From NCBI RefSeq assembly GCF_004363555.1, contig NZ_SNZJ01000005.1, positions 1 to 64,000 on the forward strand: 64,000 bases of DNA, given 5' to 3'. The DNA comes from Halomonas ventosae. Its GTDB lineage: Bacteria; Pseudomonadota; Gammaproteobacteria; Pseudomonadales; Halomonadaceae. Under the pieces are notes generated by a model that saw only the letters and a list, made by a program, of their open reading frames with translations, had not been told where the DNA came from and did no database searches. A program made the translations under genes and the position numbers. This document shows, one piece after another, positions 8,392 through 18,717 of the stretch (the stretch's first letter is position 1; each line of letters starts with the position of its first letter).

Positions 8392-8736
8392 TTACAGCCG
8401 GCGGGTCTCGACCACATAGCCGATGATCGGATAGCCCGCCTTGCGGGCGGCTTTCTCGGCTTCCAGCTGGGCCTCGACCTTGGAGATGCTGGAGGAGATA
8501 TGCTCGAAGACGCTATCCAGCTCCAGCGGCTTGGTGCGCACCGCCAGCTTCACCAGGTGGCCGGTCTTAGGCGCGCCGGACGGCTTGCTGCGCGTCGCCT
8601 TGGGGGCAGGGGCCTCGTCGGCGGGCCATTCGGGGGGCGAGGTCGCCGCCTTGCGCCGGGTCTCCTGCTCATTGTCCATGAAGGCGTTGATCTCGCGACG
8701 CATCTGCTGCTCGAATTCGCTCAGTTCCGTTTCCAT
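8392..8736 (-). CDS. small hypothetical protein
   Basis: A 114-residue soluble protein starting METELSEFEQQMRREINAFM at the ATG at 8736. It is highly charged and rich in Lys, Ala and Pro in the middle, with a predicted helical C-terminus (VFEHISSSISKVEAQLEAEK) that could form a short coiled coil. I do not recognise the family. The open frame extends upstream to 9129, but that part is low-complexity antisense sequence and is not included. It precedes the MOSC gene on the same strand by about 50 bp. Confidence 0.6.
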   Translation of the reverse strand: METELSEFEQQMRREINAFMDNEQETRRKAATSPPEWPADEAPAPKATRSKPSGAPKTGHLVKLAVRTKPLELDSVFEHISSSISKVEAQLEAEKAARKAGYPIIGYVVETRRL

Positions 8737-9010
8737 CGTGTCTCCGTCAACCACAGGGTCGAAGCGAGTGTACCAGAACTCTCGCCGGGGCCACGCCCCC
8801 TCAAGCACCCGCCCCATGGCGCACGCGGGGTTGGCAGCCCCTCGCTGCTGCCCCGGCCGGGTAGCCCTTGCCGGCCCGGGCCAGCAACTCGTGCAGCAAC
8901 AGGTCGCGCTCGGCCTCCTGGTCTTGCAGCTGGCCCCACTTCCCATCGCCCCGCGGCCGCCGTAACCTGATCGTTTACCCGCGAACGATGTCGCTATCCA
9001 AGGAACCGGA

Positions 9011-9892
9011 ATGTCACTCGCCGATACCCTGCGCCTGCTGCTGCTCTCCTCGCTGTGGGGCCTGTCGTTCATCTTCATGCGGGTGGCATCGCCCGAGTTC
9101 GGCCCGGTGCCACTGGTCCTGGTGCGCATGGGGGTGGGTGCGGCGCTGCTGGTCCCCTTGCTGCTCAGCGTTCGCTACCTCAGGCTGGTGCGCGAGAACG
9201 CCGGCAGGCTCTTCCTGCTGGGCTTGATCAACCATGTGCTGCCCTTCTCGCTGCTGGCGCTCGCCACCACCCGCCTGGAAGCGGGCTTCACCTCGCTGAT
9301 CAATGCCACCACGCCGATCTTCACGGCCCTGCTCGGGGCACTGTTCTTCGCCACGCCCATCCAGCGCCAGCAGTACCTGGGACTGGCCTTGGCGCTGTTC
9401 GGGGTCTATGTGCTCTCGGCCGACCGGCTGGACTTCGCCCTGGGCGGCGATGGCTGGTTCATCCTTGCCGTGCTGGGGGCGACCTTCTGCTACGGGGTGG
9501 CGGGCAACTACTCGAAGACCTATCTCGCCCACCTGCCGGTGCGGGTGCTGGCCGCCGGCAGCACCGCCATGTCGGCGCTGATCCTGCTCGTCCCGGGGCT
9601 GCTGCTCTGGCCCGCGGAGCCGGTGAGTGGCCTGGCCTGGGCCAATGGCCTGGCGCTGGCGGTACTCAGCACCACGGTGGCCTTCCTGCTCTACTTCGGG
9701 CTGATCGCCAGTGCCGGGGCCACGGCCACCTCCACGGTGACCTTCCTGGTGCCGGTCAGTGCCCTGGTGTGGGGCTACCTGCTGCTGGGCGAGCGTCTCA
9801 GCCTGCAAATCCTGGCGGGCATGGCGATCACCCTCGCGGGCACCGCCATCGCCACCCGCATGATCCGCTGGCGCAGCGGCCGTGTCGCCTAG
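9011..9892 (+). CDS. DMT-superfamily transporter (EamA domains)
   Basis: A 293-residue inner-membrane protein with ten predicted hydrophobic segments in two EamA repeats, starting LLLLSSLWGLSFIFMRVA and ending with VWGYLLLGERLSLQILAGMA, the typical second-repeat signature. Members export or import metabolites such as amino acids or nucleosides; the substrate is not predictable. The ATG at 9011 is preceded by AAGGAACC. It lies 35 bp upstream of the Mut7-C gene, same strand, with which it may be cotranscribed. Confidence 0.9.
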   Translation: MSLADTLRLLLLSSLWGLSFIFMRVASPEFGPVPLVLVRMGVGAALLVPLLLSVRYLRLVRENAGRLFLLGLINHVLPFSLLALATTRLEAGFTSLINATTPIFTALLGALFFATPIQRQQYLGLALALFGVYVLSADRLDFALGGDGWFILAVLGATFCYGVAGNYSKTYLAHLPVRVLAAGSTAMSALILLVPGLLLWPAEPVSGLAWANGLALAVLSTTVAFLLYFGLIASAGATATSTVTFLVPVSALVWGYLLLGERLSLQILAGMAITLAGTAIATRMIRWRSGRVA

Positions 9893-9927
9893 ACTGAACC
9901 CGAAGGTGTCCTGTGGGGGGAAAGGCC

Positions 9928-10683
9928 ATGCCCCATGCCGACTTCCGGTTCCATGACCGGCTGAACGACTTCCTGCCGCCGGCCTCACGCGGCGGGACTC
10001 TCTCGCGTGACGTATCGCGTCGGGCCGCGATCAAGGACGTGATCGAGTCGCTTGGGGTGCCACATACCGAGGTGGACGTCATCCTGGTCGACGGCACGTC
10101 GGTGGGCTTCGAGCACATCCTCGCCGGCGGTGAGCGAGTGGAGGTCTATCCCTGGACGACGGCCCCGCCGGTGGCCCGCCACCTGCGCCCTCGCCCACCG
10201 GCATGCCCACGCTTCCTGCTGGATGCCCAACTGGGCCGGCTGGCCCGCTACCTGCGCCTGCTCGGCTTCGACTGCAACTACCGCAACGACATCGGCGACG
10301 CCGAACTGGCCGCCCGGGCCGAGGAAACGCAACGCGTGGTCCTGACCCGCGACCGCCGGCTGCTCAAGCGCAAGCGCATCCATCTCGCCCACTACGTACG
10401 CGCCGACGCCCCCTGGCAGCAGGTCGAGGAGGTATGCCGGGAGTTCGACCTCGTCCCGGCCTTCGCGCCCTTCACCCGCTGCACGCATTGCAATGGCCGT
10501 CTCGTCCCAGTGGCCAAGGAGGCGGTGATCGACCGGCTTGAGCCACTGACACGGCAGTACGTAGACGACTTCCTGCAGTGCGAGGCGTGCGGCCGGCTCT
10601 ATTGGCATGGCAGCCATGTCTCGCGGATGGAGGCGATGGTGGCGCGCCTGCGGCGGCGGGGGCTCAACCGTCGGCGGTCCTGA
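9928..10683 (+). CDS. Mut7-C RNase domain protein with N-terminal ubiquitin-like domain
   Basis: A 251-residue protein. The N-terminal 80 or so residues (ADFRFHDRLNDFL, VDVILVDGTSVGFEH) match the Mut7-C ubiquitin-like domain. From PRFLLDAQLGRLARYLRLLG onward it is a PIN-like Mut7-C nuclease domain with acidic residues (LLDAQ, RDRRLLKRKR) and a C-terminal zinc ribbon CTHC...CEAC. The ATG at 9928 has a GGGGAAAGG site; a GTG at 9913 is in frame. The last 20 bases overlap the end of rbsR on the other strand, and the tail LRRRGLNRRRS looks acquired: a second copy of the 3' end lies beyond the rbs operon near 15701. Confidence 0.87.
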   Translation: MPHADFRFHDRLNDFLPPASRGGTLSRDVSRRAAIKDVIESLGVPHTEVDVILVDGTSVGFEHILAGGERVEVYPWTTAPPVARHLRPRPPACPRFLLDAQLGRLARYLRLLGFDCNYRNDIGDAELAARAEETQRVVLTRDRRLLKRKRIHLAHYVRADAPWQQVEEVCREFDLVPAFAPFTRCTHCNGRLVPVAKEAVIDRLEPLTRQYVDDFLQCEACGRLYWHGSHVSRMEAMVARLRRRGLNRRRS

Positions 10684-11683
10684 CAGACTCGCGCACCGAC
10701 TCTCGCACCACCAGGCGGGGAGCGAGCTCCAGTAGCCGCCGCAGGGGCCGGCGATGCTCCAGGCGCTCGATCAGTTGGATGCTCGCCATGGTACCGATTT
10801 CGTAGATGGGCTGCTGTACGGTGGTCAGGGCCGGGCTGAGATAGCGGCCCAGCTCTATGTCGTCGTAGCCCACCACGGAGAGGTCATCGGGCAGCGTGAG
10901 GCCGTGCTCGCGGGCCGCTCGCATGGCGCCGATGGCCACCAGGTCGTTGAAGGCGAACAGCGCCTGCGGGTAGGGGCGCCGCTTGAGGAGATGCCGCATG
11001 GCGTCGTAGCCACCGTCGGCGAGCAGGTTGGTGGCGACGATGCGCGACGCATCCGGCCGGATGCCGGCGGCATCCAGCGCGGCCAGGGCGCCGGCCAGGC
11101 GCTCCGCCGACCGGGGATGGGCCACCGGCCCGGTCAGCAGGGCGATGTCCTCGAGCCCCCGCTCCAGCAGGTGGCCGATGGCCAGGCATGCGCCCAGGCG
11201 AGAGTCGTCGTTGACCACGGCGATGTCGTCGCCGTCCGGCGGGGCGGCATCCATCAGCACGGTCGGCAGGGGCTGGCGGGCCAGCGCCTCCAGGAAGTCG
11301 GGACCGCTGTGGGCGGTCATCACGATCAGGCCGTCGACGCGCTTGTCGCGCAGGGCCTGCAGGTAGGTCAGCTGCCGGGCGTCAGTATCGCCTGTGTTGC
11401 ACAGCATCAGGCTGTAGCCCTGGGCGAAGCAGTGGTCTTCGACCCCGCGGATGACCTCGGCGAAGAAGGGGTTGTTGGCGGCCGTCACGATCATCCCGAT
11501 CGTGCGGCTGCGGTTCGATTTCAGGGCCCGGGCAATACTATCCGGGCGGTAACCCAGCTCGGCGATGGCGCGCTGCACCCGATCCTCGGTATCGGGAGCA
11601 ACGCGCCGCGTGCCGTTGACCACATGCGACACGGTGGTGACCGAGACGCCCGATTGCCTGGCGACGTCCTTGAGGCGAATCAT
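10664..11683 (-). CDS. rbsR: LacI-family ribose operon repressor RbsR
   Basis: A 339-residue LacI/GalR regulator. It has an N-terminal helix-turn-helix (LKDVARQSGVSVTTVSHVVN), a hinge helix, and a periplasmic-binding-protein-like sensor domain (NNPFFAEVIRGVE). It is the last gene of the rbsDACBR operon, 13 bp after rbsB, as in many gammaproteobacteria. It most likely senses ribose or ribose phosphate and represses the operon through the GCAAACGTTTGC palindrome upstream of rbsD. The 3' end overlaps the convergent Mut7-C gene by 20 bp. Confidence 0.93.
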   Translation of the reverse strand: MIRLKDVARQSGVSVTTVSHVVNGTRRVAPDTEDRVQRAIAELGYRPDSIARALKSNRSRTIGMIVTAANNPFFAEVIRGVEDHCFAQGYSLMLCNTGDTDARQLTYLQALRDKRVDGLIVMTAHSGPDFLEALARQPLPTVLMDAAPPDGDDIAVVNDDSRLGACLAIGHLLERGLEDIALLTGPVAHPRSAERLAGALAALDAAGIRPDASRIVATNLLADGGYDAMRHLLKRRPYPQALFAFNDLVAIGAMRAAREHGLTLPDDLSVVGYDDIELGRYLSPALTTVQQPIYEIGTMASIQLIERLEHRRPLRRLLELAPRLVVRESVRESVRTADG

Positions 11684-11696
11684 GGCCCTGTGTTGA

Positions 11697-12584
11697 TTAC
11701 TTCTGGGTCACCAGCTGGAGGGGGACCGGGACGTTCTCGTCCACGCTCTCACCCTTGAGCAGGCGGTCGGCGGTGGTAACCCCGAGCTCGCCGATGCGCG
11801 CCGGCTGCTGGGCGATGGTGGCGGCCATCTTGCCGTCGTTGACGGCCTGGATGCCGTCATCGGTACCGTCGAAGCCGACCAGGACGACATCTTCCAGGCC
11901 GCCCGCCTGCAGGGCGCGCTGGGCGCCGAGGGCCATCTCGTCGTTCTGGGCAAACACCGCGTCGATGCCCTGGTGGGCCTGCAGCAGGTTCTCCATGACG
12001 TTGAGGCCTTCGCTGCGGTTGAAGTTGGCCGGCTGGGTGGCCACCAGCTCGATGCCGTCGGCGCCCTCGATGGCGGTCATGAAGCCTTCCCCGCGGTTGC
12101 GCGTGGCCGAGGCGCCGGGCACGCCCTCGAGCTGCACGACCTGCCCCTCGCCGCCGAGCTGCTCGATGATGAACTCGCCAGCCAGCTTGCCGCCGGCGAC
12201 GTTGTCGGAGGCGATGTGCGAGACCACGTTGCCGCCGTTGGCGCTGCGGTCCAGGGTGATGACCGGCACGTCCTGGGCGTTGGCGGTCCGCACCCCCGAG
12301 GCGACGGCGTCGGAGTCGGTGGGGTTAATCAGCAGCACGTCGATGTCACGCGCCAGGGCATCCTCGACGTTGGAGAGCTCGCGCGCGGCGTCGTTGCCCG
12401 AATCGAGCACGATCAGCTCGTGGCCGAGCTCCTCCGCCTGGGCCTGGGCGCCCTCCTGGAGGGTCACGAAGAACGGGTTATTGAGCGTCGAGATGACCAG
12501 GGCGATACGATCGGCCATGGCGCTCTGGGCCGTTGTGAGGCCCACTCCGGCAGCCACGGCGGTGGCCAGGATCAGCTTTTTCAT
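11697..12584 (-). CDS. rbsB: ribose ABC transporter periplasmic binding protein RbsB
   Basis: A 295-residue periplasmic sugar-binding protein with a signal peptide ([20 protein letters not shown], cleavage near SAMA-DR). The mature part begins [20 protein letters not shown], the classic RbsB start. Further ribose-binding features include [20 protein letters not shown] and [15 protein letters not shown]. It delivers D-ribose to RbsAC. The ATG at 12584 has an AGGAG site; the open frame upstream to 13055 is antisense to rbsC and not coding. Confidence 0.95.
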   Translation of the reverse strand: MKKLILATAVAAGVGLTTAQSAMADRIALVISTLNNPFFVTLQEGAQAQAEELGHELIVLDSGNDAARELSNVEDALARDIDVLLINPTDSDAVASGVRTANAQDVPVITLDRSANGGNVVSHIASDNVAGGKLAGEFIIEQLGGEGQVVQLEGVPGASATRNRGEGFMTAIEGADGIELVATQPANFNRSEGLNVMENLLQAHQGIDAVFAQNDEMALGAQRALQAGGLEDVVLVGFDGTDDGIQAVNDGKMAATIAQQPARIGELGVTTADRLLKGESVDENVPVPLQLVTQK

Positions 12585-12634
12585 ATGGCAAGGCTCCTGA
12601 GGTCTTGTTGTGGATGTCCGGGCTCGGGCCGAGC

Positions 12635-13600
<966 letters not shown>

Positions 13601-13604
13601 GGGG

Positions 13605-15128
13605 TCAGGTCTCCATCGGCGTGGCGACGTGTGCCGCCGCGGTCATGATCTTTTCCTGGGTGGCGTCGTCACGCTGGAACTCGCCGCTGACGAGCCCGTT
13701 GGCGAGCACGAGGATTCGGTCGGACAGGCCGATCAGCTCCGGCATCTCGGAGGAGATCAGCAGGACGCACTTGCCCTCGCGCTTGAGCCGGTTGATCAGC
13801 AGGTAGATCTCGCGCTTGGCGCCGACATCGACGCCGCGGGTGGGCTCGTCGAGGATGACGATCTCAGGCTCGGGCATCAGCGCCTTGGCCAGCGAGACCT
13901 TCTGCTGGTTGCCGCCGGAGAGGGTCTGGGCGGGCTGGTCGGGGTCGCTCAGTTTGATGCGGAAGGCGTCGATGTAGTGGGTGACGGCCGAGCGCTCGCG
14001 GGCGTGGCGGATGAGGCCGAGCGGGCCGCAGAAGGCCGGCAGCGCGGTGAGGGACATGTTATCGGCCACCGAGTGATCGAGCACCAGGCCCGACTGCTTG
14101 CGGTCCTCGGGAACATAGACCAGGCCAGCCTTCAGGCCCTGCTGGGGCGAGGTGAAACGCACCTCCCGGCCGTGCACCCTCACTCGACCGGTGTGACGGG
14201 GCACGTCGCCGCACAGGGCCCGGCACATCTCGGTGCGCCCGGCGCCCATCAGTCCGCCGAAGCCCAGCACCTCGCCAGCCCGGGCCGAGAAGGAGATGTC
14301 CTGCACCCCAGGCGCCACGAGGTTTTCGACCTCGAGCACCACCTCGCCCGCCCGGGGAGGCTCGTAGGGATAGCGGTCGGCCAGCTCCCGCCCCACCATC
14401 TGCTGGATCAGCCGGTCCTCGTTGGACTCGGCCGTGGGGCCCTGGTGGACCAGGCGGCCGTCACGCAGCACGGCCACGTCGTCGCACATGCGGAAGATCT
14501 CGGCCAGCCGGTGGGTGATCAGCACCAGCGACTTGCCGGCGGCCCGCAGGCTGGCCACCACCCGCTCGAGAACCGCGGTCTCGACGTCCGTCAGGGCGTC
14601 GGTGGGCTCGTCCATGACGATGATCTCGGCGTCCAGGGAGAGCGCCCGGGCGATCTCCACCATCTGCTGCTGGCCGATGCTCAGCCGCGAGACCGAGGTG
14701 CGTGGGTCGATGGGCTGCTCCAGTTCCTCCAGCAGCGCGGCCGCCTCGCGGAACAGGCGCCGCCAGTCGATGCTGCCCCAGGCCGTGAGCGGCTCACGGC
14801 CGAGGAAGATGTTCTCGCCCGCCGACAGGGTCGGCACCAGGTTGAGCTCCTGGTGGATAATGGCGATGCCCGCATCCATGGCCTGGCGCGGGGTGGCGAA
14901 GCGCACCTCGTGACCGCGCAGGTGGATCACCCCGGCGTCGGCCTGGTGGACGCCGCTCAGCACCTTCATCAGGGTCGACTTGCCGGCCCCGTTCTCCCCG
15001 GCCAGCGCCAGCATGTGGCCGGTATGCAGCGCCAGATCAACGTCCTGCAGCACCGGGACCCCGCCGAACGACTTGCCGATCCCCTCCAGCGCCATGAGCG
15101 GCGCCGAGGCTCCGGCCTCATGCTGCAC
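13605..15128 (-). CDS. rbsA: ribose ABC transporter ATP-binding protein RbsA
   Basis: A protein of about 507 residues with two ABC cassettes, as in RbsA/MglA. The first has Walker A GENGAGKSTLMK, signature LSIGQQQMVEIARAL and Walker B IIVMDEPTDAL. The second has a degenerate Walker A GLMGAGRTEMCR, signature LSGGNQQKVSLAKAL and Walker B VILDEPTRGVD. It powers ribose uptake through RbsC. The start is uncertain: a GTG at 15128, a TTG overlapping the rbsD stop, or the ATG of MALEGIGKSFGG at 15095 are all possible. It directly follows rbsD. Confidence 0.93.
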   Translation of the reverse strand: MQHEAGASAPLMALEGIGKSFGGVPVLQDVDLALHTGHMLALAGENGAGKSTLMKVLSGVHQADAGVIHLRGHEVRFATPRQAMDAGIAIIHQELNLVPTLSAGENIFLGREPLTAWGSIDWRRLFREAAALLEELEQPIDPRTSVSRLSIGQQQMVEIARALSLDAEIIVMDEPTDALTDVETAVLERVVASLRAAGKSLVLITHRLAEIFRMCDDVAVLRDGRLVHQGPTAESNEDRLIQQMVGRELADRYPYEPPRAGEVVLEVENLVAPGVQDISFSARAGEVLGFGGLMGAGRTEMCRALCGDVPRHTGRVRVHGREVRFTSPQQGLKAGLVYVPEDRKQSGLVLDHSVADNMSLTALPAFCGPLGLIRHARERSAVTHYIDAFRIKLSDPDQPAQTLSGGNQQKVSLAKALMPEPEIVILDEPTRGVDVGAKREIYLLINRLKREGKCVLLISSEMPELIGLSDRILVLANGLVSGEFQRDDATQEKIMTAAAHVATPMET

Positions 15129-15133
15129 GGGGC

Positions 15134-15553
15134 TCAAAACGGCACCCCGCTGTGCAGCACGACGTTGGCGAAGGGCGTGCACTCGCCGGTGCGGACCACG
15201 GCCCGCGCCGAGGGCAGCAGGCGCTTGAAGTCCTCATGGGCGACCCGGGTGCGCCCCAGCGTGACGCCGTCCCGCACCTCCAAAGCCGCGAGGCGCGCCT
15301 CGAGCTGCGCGTGCAGGTCGGGACTCGCTTCGAGCATTTCGCTGGCCAGGGTCGCCTCCTCCACACAGAGCTCGCCGGAGAGGGCGTCGAACACCTCGAG
15401 GAAGCCGGGCAGACCTGGACGCAGCGCCAGGTCGACGCGGGGCACGCCCGGCGGGATCGGCAGCCCGGCATCGGCGATCACGAGGGTGTCGGTGTGGCCA
15501 AGTTCGGCGATGAGCTTGGCGAGGGGGGCATTGAGCAGGCCTTGGCGTTTCAT
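15134..15553 (-). CDS. rbsD: D-ribose pyranase RbsD
   Basis: A 139-residue protein starting MKRQGLLNAPLAKLIAELGH with the RbsD His in ELGHTD (residue 20) and IADAGLPIPPGVPRVDLAL, both signatures of the family. It converts beta-pyranose to beta-furanose ribose, the form phosphorylated by ribokinase. It is the first gene of rbsDACBR; no ribokinase gene (rbsK) is present in the operon, so phosphorylation must be done by an enzyme encoded elsewhere. Confidence 0.95.
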   Translation of the reverse strand: MKRQGLLNAPLAKLIAELGHTDTLVIADAGLPIPPGVPRVDLALRPGLPGFLEVFDALSGELCVEEATLASEMLEASPDLHAQLEARLAALEVRDGVTLGRTRVAHEDFKRLLPSARAVVRTGECTPFANVVLHSGVPF

Positions 15554-15599
15554 GGCACATCCAGGCGTGGTTTCGCGATAATGAGCTTCAGCGTAGGAC

Positions 15600-15611
15600 G
15601 CAAACGTTTGC
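15600..15611. promoter_or_regulatory. LacI-type operator, probable RbsR site upstream of rbsD
   Basis: A perfect 12-bp palindrome GCAAACGTTTGC lies 47 bp upstream of the rbsD start. The central AAACGTTT with flanking GC is the usual LacI/GalR-family half-site arrangement. A minus-strand promoter could overlap it (TTTGCG, 17-bp spacer, TTATCG). With rbsR at the operon end, autoregulated repression is the simplest reading. Confidence 0.6.
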
Positions 15612-15697
15612 GGAAGCGATTATCCATAAGTCTAACCGAGCGCGGGACATCCTTGACACATGCCCATGTCCGTCGCGTTCTTCCGGGGGACGCCAAG

Positions 15698-15770
15698 CGT
15701 CGGCCGGCTCTATTGGCATGGCAGCCATGTCGCGCGCATGCAGGAGCGGGTGGCGCAGCCTGAGGGATGA
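15698..15770 (+). pseudogene. remnant of a Mut7-C gene 3' end
   Basis: In frame this reads VGRLYWHGSHVARMQERVAQ and stops at TGA 15768-15770. The first part matches the end of the intact Mut7-C gene (GRLYWHGSHVSRM). At the DNA level 31 consecutive bases (15701-15731) are identical to 10590-10620. There is no start codon or upstream coding sequence. The two copies flank the whole rbs operon. Confidence 0.75.
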
Positions 15771-15943
15771 CCTCCCCGCCCATCCTGGCCAGGGGGTGAA
15801 CTCCCTCGGACCGCCGCTGTCACCAGACGCGGATGCCGAATGCCTTCCCCGATGGCAACCCAGGGGTGGGCGTGGCGGTGTTCGGCCCGTATCCCTCGGG
15901 ATATTCGGCATTCGTGTCACTGGAATCACATGGAGGTCTTATC

Positions 15944-16894
15944 ATGACGGATCAACTCGACCCTTACCCCACTCGCCTGACCGAATACCGCAAGCCGTTT
16001 TCCCGCCGGGAGCCGGTGGTGCACTCCCGCAACCAGCGCCGCTGGGAGGGTCCACTGGATGAAGTCGCCCTCTCGCGCTACGAGCGGGACGGCTTTCTGT
16101 GGTTCGAGGGATTCTTTTCTCAGGATCGCATCGAGCCGTTCTTCGAGGAACTCAAGGAGATGGCCAACGACGAATCGCTGATGAGTTCCGAGCAGGTCAT
16201 CCAGGATCCGAACACTGGCGACATTCGCTCCGTGTTCGGCATGCACCAGCTCTCGGAGGCCTTCAATCGTTTGACGCGCGACCCGCGCATCCTGGGCATG
16301 GTGCGGCAGCTGCTGGGCAGCGAGGTCTATATCCACCAGTCACGTATCAACGACAAGTTCGGCTTCCAGGGCAGTGGCTTCGACTGGCATTCGGACTTCG
16401 AGACCTGGCACGCCGAGGATGGCATGCCAGGAATGCGGGCGGTGAGTGCCTCGCTGATGCTCACCGACAACAGCGAGTTCAACGGGCCGCTGATGCTGAT
16501 TCCCGGTTCCCACCGCCAGTTCGTGCCCTGCATGGGCGAGACCCCCGAGGCGAACTGGCAGGAGTCCCTCAAGGCCCAGGAAATCGGCGTGCCGGACAAT
16601 CAGGCACTGGCCAGGATGGCCGAGCAGGGCGGCATCCAGGCGCCCAAGGGGCCGGCGGGCTCGCTGCTGCTGTTCGAGTGCAACACCTTGCACGCCTCGA
16701 ACGAGAACATGTCGCCCTGGCCACGCTCCAACCTGTTCTTCGTCTACAACAGCGTGGACAACACCTTGGGAGAGCCCTATGCGGCCAAATCTCGGCGTCC
16801 CGAGTTCCTGGCCACGCGCGGCAAGATCGAGCCGCTGACGATGCATGACGACTTCCCGGAACTTGCCGGCCAGGGCGTGGGCCCGCTGCGCTGA
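15944..16894 (+). CDS. ectD: ectoine 5-hydroxylase EctD
   Basis: A 316-residue Fe(II)/2-oxoglutarate dioxygenase that converts ectoine to 5-hydroxyectoine, a compatible solute used in salt and heat stress. The iron ligands His149, Asp151 (FDWHSDFETWH) and His250 (NTLHASNEN) are visible. The stretch FGFQGSGFDWHSDFETWH is the EctD consensus. The ATG at 15944 has a TGGAGG site. It stands alone: ectABC is not in the window, which is common when ectD is separately encoded. It is followed by a strong hairpin. Confidence 0.95.
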   Translation: MTDQLDPYPTRLTEYRKPFSRREPVVHSRNQRRWEGPLDEVALSRYERDGFLWFEGFFSQDRIEPFFEELKEMANDESLMSSEQVIQDPNTGDIRSVFGMHQLSEAFNRLTRDPRILGMVRQLLGSEVYIHQSRINDKFGFQGSGFDWHSDFETWHAEDGMPGMRAVSASLMLTDNSEFNGPLMLIPGSHRQFVPCMGETPEANWQESLKAQEIGVPDNQALARMAEQGGIQAPKGPAGSLLLFECNTLHASNENMSPWPRSNLFFVYNSVDNTLGEPYAAKSRRPEFLATRGKIEPLTMHDDFPELAGQGVGPLR

Positions 16895-16931
16895 CTAGCG
16901 ACGGGCACCATGACCGTTCCCACCCGCACAT

Positions 16932-16967
16932 GACAACGGCCGTGGCGTCTCCGCCACGGCCGTTGTC
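16932..16967. terminator. bidirectional terminator hairpin between ectD and the hydratase gene
   Basis: A perfect 16-bp stem (GACAACGGCCGTGGCG and its complement) with a 4-base loop lies between two convergent genes. There is no long T-run, but stem strength and position fit termination from both sides. Confidence 0.75.
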
Positions 16968-16982
16968 GCTGGGCCCACAGGC

Positions 16983-17756
<774 letters not shown>

Positions 17757-17789
17757 TGGGGGCTCCTGGTGTTGTTCTCTAAGGGTAGA

Positions 17790-17822
17790 CCGCCCAACCC
17801 TAGCGAACGCTTGGTTGGGCGG
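17790..17822. promoter_or_regulatory. palindrome upstream of the hydratase gene: operator or hairpin
   Basis: Arms CCGCCCAACC (17790-17799) and GGTTGGGCGG (17813-17822) flank an inner AGCG-N2-CGCT. Read on the minus strand the core CCAAGCGTTCGCTAGGG resembles a TetR-type operator half-site pair. As RNA it would form a 10-bp stem after the 3-hydroxyacyl-CoA dehydrogenase stop, but no T-run follows. Either reading is possible. Confidence 0.4.
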
Positions 17823-17843
17823 CAATCCCCTCTTTTGTCGGGA

Positions 17844-18692
17844 TCAGCTGTAGACGTGGAAGCCGCGGCCACTCTTCCGACCCAGGTAGCCGGCGGCCAC
17901 CATGCGCTTGAGCAGTGGGCAGGGGCGATACTTGGGATCGCCGAAGCCCTCCTGCAGCACCTCCATGATTGCCAGGCAGACGTCCAGGCCGATCAGGTCG
18001 GCCAGGGCCAGCGGGCCCATGGGATGGGCGGCGCCCAGCTTCATGGCCTCGTCCACCGCCTCGGGGGTGGCGGCGCCCTCCTGCACCAGGAAGGCCGCCT
18101 CGTTGATCATCGGCACCAGCAGGCGGTTGACCGCGAAGCCGGGCGAGTCGCCCACCGGCACGGCGGTCTTGCCGAGGTCGGCGGCCAGCTTCTCGATGCG
18201 CGCCACGGTGGCGTCACTGGTCTGCTCGGCGCGGATCACCTCGACCAGCTTCAACACCGGCACCGGGTTGAAGAAGTGCATGCCCACCACCCGCTCCGGG
18301 CGCTCGCAGACCGCCGCAAGCCGGGTCAGCGACAGCGAGGAGGTGTTGGAGGCCAGTATCGCCTCGTGGGTCAGGCGGCTCAGGTCGCGGAACAGCTTCT
18401 CCTTGAGCGCCGGCTGCTCGGGAGCGGCCTCGATGATCACCTCGCAGTCGCGCAGGGCGTCCAGCGCGGTGGTGGTATCCAGGCGCGCCAGGGCCGCCTC
18501 CCGGTCGGCATCGCCGAGCTTCTCCTTGGCCACCAGCTTGCCCAGGCCCTTGTCGATGGCTGTCCGGGCACGCCCGAGCTGCTCGTCGGCCACGTCATAG
18601 AGCTTGACGGCGAAGCCGCTGGTGGCCAGGACCTGGGCGATACCCTGGCCCATGGTGCCAGCGCCCACCACGCCGATCGGTTGCTCACTCAT
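17844..18692 (-). CDS. 3-hydroxyacyl-CoA (3-hydroxybutyryl-CoA) dehydrogenase
   Basis: A 282-residue single-domain enzyme with an N-terminal NAD-binding motif GVVGAGTMGQGIAQVLA (GxGxxG) and the catalytic His/Glu pair in GMHFFNPVPVLKLVEVI. The C-terminal dimerisation domain contains DSPGFAVNRLLVPMINEAAF. It oxidises 3-hydroxyacyl-CoA to 3-oxoacyl-CoA; short substrates such as 3-hydroxybutyryl-CoA are most likely (PaaH/Hbd type). It follows the acyl-CoA ligase gene by 25 bp. A thiolase to finish the beta-oxidation cycle is absent from the cluster. Confidence 0.92.
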   Translation of the reverse strand: MSEQPIGVVGAGTMGQGIAQVLATSGFAVKLYDVADEQLGRARTAIDKGLGKLVAKEKLGDADREAALARLDTTTALDALRDCEVIIEAAPEQPALKEKLFRDLSRLTHEAILASNTSSLSLTRLAAVCERPERVVGMHFFNPVPVLKLVEVIRAEQTSDATVARIEKLAADLGKTAVPVGDSPGFAVNRLLVPMINEAAFLVQEGAATPEAVDEAMKLGAAHPMGPLALADLIGLDVCLAIMEVLQEGFGDPKYRPCPLLKRMVAAGYLGRKSGRGFHVYS

Positions 18693-18717
18693 TGCACTCT
18701 CCTCGATATCGAAAGAC

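Larger units (their letters stand above)
15554..15943. other. intergenic region between rbsD and ectD
   Basis: About 390 bp. It holds the rbs operator near 15600, a Mut7-C gene remnant at 15698-15770, and then the ectD upstream region. The latter has a long-looped inverted repeat (ATGCCGAAT near 15835, ATTCGGCAT near 15903). I see no clear sigma-70 promoter for ectD and no other gene. Confidence 0.5.
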
